NCBI GenBank assembly: GCA_934045905.1 | Contig: OW203769.1 | Span: 26,133,705 to 26,197,704, forward strand | Source: Leuctra nigra | Taxonomy: Eukaryota; Arthropoda; Insecta; Plecoptera; Leuctridae | DNA: 64,000 bases | Direction of reading: 5' to 3' | Shown: positions 61,337-64,000 of the stretch, one piece after another | Layout: each line of letters begins with the position of its first letter | Position numbering within the stretch: the stretch's first letter is position 1 | The notes under the pieces: model-generated | Databases searched by the model: none | The model's input: only the letters and a program-made list of their open reading frames with translations | What the model was told of the DNA's origin: nothing | Made by a program: the position numbers and the translations under genes

Positions 61337-61978
61337 ATAACAATGAGAAAAAATGGTAACACGGAGCGTATTTTATCTCCTCGGTCCCATTCAGTGCGTA
61401 CCTATACATTTAAAAAAAAACTGTTGCTCGTCAAGACTCAAGTGAAAAAAACATTGTTTAAAATATGACTTTATCTAACACATGTAATATACAAGCTAAT
61501 GTTCAAATTCTTTTAAAAAGTACCAAATATAGTTATGAATGTAATTTATGAATAAGATTTTTTTATTTCATTTTGAATGAAATAGCTTTAAATAAAAGTC
61601 CTTTACGATTACTAATTTTACCCTGGGGACGTCTTCGAACGAGTCGTGTGCTTACTCATTGTCTTGAAGTATACAATTTTACAATAAATAGTGTGAAAAT
61701 AAGTTATTTGAAAATACAATTGTGCTAGAAGACAGCCTCCTACTGCAGCAGAATCTATTATGTTACATTCCAAAACAAGTGTCATCTAAGTACATTTGTA
61801 TTCGTTTAAAAGTGTCAAGACAACATAGGAAACCAAACCTCTGATACGCTCACAACACAACCCCCACCCCTAATCCACCAGCCACTGAATATATCTGAAT
61901 GTGTATTGTTTATTCTCCAAGCAATGACGATTCACGATATTAAATGACCTTTTATTGTTGTTGTTTATTGATTATGGT

Positions 61979-62010
61979 GTGTGTGTGTGGGGGGGGGGGG
62001 GGGAGGGGGT
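61979..62010. repeat. GT and G homopolymer run
   Basis: GTGTGTGTGTG is followed by about fifteen G and a G-rich stretch. No gene in 61340-62860. Confidence 0.85.
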
Positions 62011-62880
62011 GTATGTGTTTATTACGCATAGATCATACAATCAATTAGTCTACCGGTCTTTATTCCTGATAGTGATGGCATATTGTTGATGCATCTAATT
62101 GATTTATTGTTTGTTTTGATATTTTAGACAGTATGAATTATTTCGTGCATTAGGTATTCTTTTAAAAATGCCATTGCATAATTGACCATGTTTGTAAACA
62201 CCTTTCGCACAAGGCATTCGATTGGCGTCAGAATACCATTGTTCATTGTGCGTAGTTAATCTATTATTCTTTATTCTACACAAAACGAAGTTTCCATACT
62301 CTCGAAACTGAAATAAATTTAGATATTATAATATTCATACGTGAAGTAGTAGAAATAAAGATGTCATTATGGAACGGAATCGATGTCTGTTATTCGTTTG
62401 TATTATTGTCCCAATACTTGAATATCCATAAATACTATCCAAACTAGTTTTCTCAAATGGTTGATACTACGTCATATTCTGTCGTCATATTGAGGTACCT
62501 ATATTTGAGGTTTGAATCTTTCAATGTGACAAAATTATGAAGTGCATCATGAATTCTTCTATGAACAGCACAATTAGTCGACAAATATCTATCGAGACGC
62601 AGTCTGCTGCCGATTTCTATAACAAGCAAATGGGCGAAGATTTCAACATGCAGTAAGTTGGTAGATGAAGGGGAAGAGCGGAAGGCTTAATATTGATAAA
62701 TTTTCCACTTCCGGTTTGAAATTTTTGTTTTTTCTTGAAGTGGAGTGTCTAGCAATACATTGTCTTTAATCAAATTCATTTTTGCTTCCTTTATAAGTTT
62801 GGTAACTGGTTAATACAAGTAAACTATTCTTCTGTTGAACTTTCTCAAACTTTTATTGTGTTTTACAAACTAAAAACGAT

Positions 62881-62911
62881 ATTTCGCCTTCCCTTCGGAA
62901 GGCTTCTTCAG
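62881..62911 (-). ncRNA. Hammerhead-like motif at the end of a Penelope-like element
   Basis: Reading the minus strand: CTGAAGAA, then the perfect 7-bp stem GCCTTCC / GGAAGGC closed by loop GAAG, then GAAA. CTGANGA and GAAA on either side of a stem are the hammerhead core boxes. One extra A precedes the stem and stem III is not obvious, so activity is uncertain. It lies about 180 bp after the stop of the GIY-YIG protein, on the same strand. Penelope-like elements are known to carry hammerhead motifs in their terminal repeats. Confidence 0.5.
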
Positions 62912-63090
62912 GTAATGACAAAATGTTATAAAATGAAAAATGTAATTGAAACAATCAGAAAAATTTCAACTGGCTTAGGTATAGGTTTGTAAGAAAAAAC
63001 CAATGACATTCAAAAAAGAAACTTACAAGGAACAAATAAACCATACAAGAAAAAACATTATCACGTTTTAGATCATCAATCGTCTAAACT

Positions 63091-63972
63091 TTAGTCATCC
63101 TTCTTCATCGCTTGCCATCTTCTTCTCACCTGCTCTTCTATCGTTCCTCTCCAAACGTTGTGAAAATCATAACTTGGTTGGCTAATGATGTTTATTTTTT
63201 CGTTTCTCAAAACCGCCATCGTTGCTGCCTCCTTAAATTGCCTTTTCTTCCATCGTTCTTCTTTCCACATTCTTCCAGTCTTTTCCCATTCCATGTCGTG
63301 ATGATTTTCCATTGCATGATCTGCTAATAGTGAATTCACTTGTATGTCTGTCGGATGGACTCTTCGGTTTCTTAAATTGGTTTTGTGTTCTCTCATTCTT
63401 ACCGAAACTGGTCTTTTTGTTTCGCCTATGTATACACCTGAACATTCACACTCCAAACTATAGACCCATGCCTTGTCCTCTTGTATATTATTGATTGGTT
63501 TTACGTCCATTAGTAGACTCTTTAATGTTTGTCCAGAATTAAATGTGGTTCTTATGTTAAACTTCTCTAAAACTCTTTTAATTTTATCCGAAATCTTTGG
63601 AAAATATTGTAGCGATATAGTATTTATAGGTTCTTCTGTCTGCTTTGATCTTGGATTCCTTGTAAATACACGGTTAATAAACCTTTTGGGATATCCATTC
63701 ATTTCAAATATGTCTTTCAAATATTCTATTTCTAGTGTTCTTTGCTCCACATTTGTGCTATGTGTGTTTGCCCTGTTGATCAGACATTTCATAGTTCCTT
63801 CCTTAAAGATATTATGGTGGTTAGATAAGTAATGTATGTATTGATTTGCATGTGTGGGTTTTCGGTAAACCTCAGTAATAATTTTATCAACATTTCTTAT
63901 GACTTTGAAATCCAAATATGGAATACTCCCATTCTCTTCTTTTTCCATCGTGAACTTGATAGTTGGTCTCAA
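63091..63972 (-). CDS. Penelope-like retroelement, C-terminal part with GIY-YIG endonuclease (runs off the window)
   Basis: The visible 293 residues begin inside the RT thumb region (IPYLDFKVIRNVDKIITEVY, RKPTHANQYIHYLSNH, a block common to Penelope-like and related elements). They continue to an endonuclease with VYSLECECSGVYIGETKRPV (GIY-YIG type, here VYS..YIG) and SVRMREHKTNLRNR, ending AMKKDD at 63091. The catalytic arginine and later glutamate region appear present. The frame is open across the visible part. The RT palm lies beyond 64000. Confidence 0.85.
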   Translation of the reverse strand: MRPTIKFTMEKEENGSIPYLDFKVIRNVDKIITEVYRKPTHANQYIHYLSNHHNIFKEGTMKCLINRANTHSTNVEQRTLEIEYLKDIFEMNGYPKRFINRVFTRNPRSKQTEEPINTISLQYFPKISDKIKRVLEKFNIRTTFNSGQTLKSLLMDVKPINNIQEDKAWVYSLECECSGVYIGETKRPVSVRMREHKTNLRNRRVHPTDIQVNSLLADHAMENHHDMEWEKTGRMWKEERWKKRQFKEAATMAVLRNEKINIISQPSYDFHNVWRGTIEEQVRRRWQAMKKDD

Positions 63973-64000
63973 ACTATTAACAAAATCTAGAAATATTAAA

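Larger units (their letters stand above)
61202..62880. other. Non-coding stretch before the Penelope-like element
   Basis: Apart from the microsatellites, no exon, end repeat or RNA gene could be supported. The 3' untranslated part of the Penelope-like element probably starts between 62850 and 63090. Confidence 0.5.

Overview
This is a eukaryotic window, AT-rich and crowded with transposons, most likely from an insect or other arthropod. The grounds are a CYP4-type cytochrome P450 split over ten small exons, a SNAPC4-type snRNA-gene transcription factor, and hAT, Tc1-like, ISL2EU-like, Penelope-like and non-LTR elements in its introns. I cannot name the species. Two host genes fill the middle, both on the minus strand. 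Exon boundaries were read by eye from GT..AG sites; the phases close exactly in both genes.

CYP4 gene (20629 down to 6402): ten exons joined with one copy of each give 1539 bp, a 512-residue P450 with membrane anchor, I-helix EGHDTT, ExxR and heme-cysteine motifs. Two exons are tandemly amplified inside the gene. Exon 6 exists as two intact 127-bp copies (14360-14486 and 13059-13185) flanking eight identically truncated 104-bp copies, all separated by 38-bp 'introns'. The I-helix exon 8 is followed by eight more 129-bp copies (9403-10430), four carrying a 1-bp deletion. These exons cover the regions usually called SRS2 and SRS4. This double exon array is the most unusual feature here.

SNAPC4 gene (54559 down to 26207): seven exons, 5109 bp, 1702 residues, with Myb repeats in exons 1-2 and an expanded 48-residue repeat in the large exon 3. 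Its 9.4-kb intron 2 carries a 6.8-kb DNA transposon (42852-49650). This element has matching ends, a TA target duplication and two apparently intact three-exon genes: a THAP + DDE transposase (488 codons) and a SWIM + YqaJ-nuclease protein (503 codons). The combination fits the ISL2EU (IS4EU) superfamily.

The other introns and flanks hold many short elements whose ends can be placed to the base. There are at least eight hAT-type insertions with 8-bp target duplications, a three-level nested insertion at 4822-6300, a TTAA-flanked piggyBac-like MITE, several long foldback hairpins, a 5'-truncated non-LTR retrotransposon, a decayed PIF1/Helitron helicase, tRNA-derived SINE pieces, and at the right edge the 3' end of a Penelope-like element with GIY-YIG domain and a hammerhead-like motif. 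Regions 1-4820, 22769-25570, 54560-56913 and 61202-62860 contain no gene I can support.
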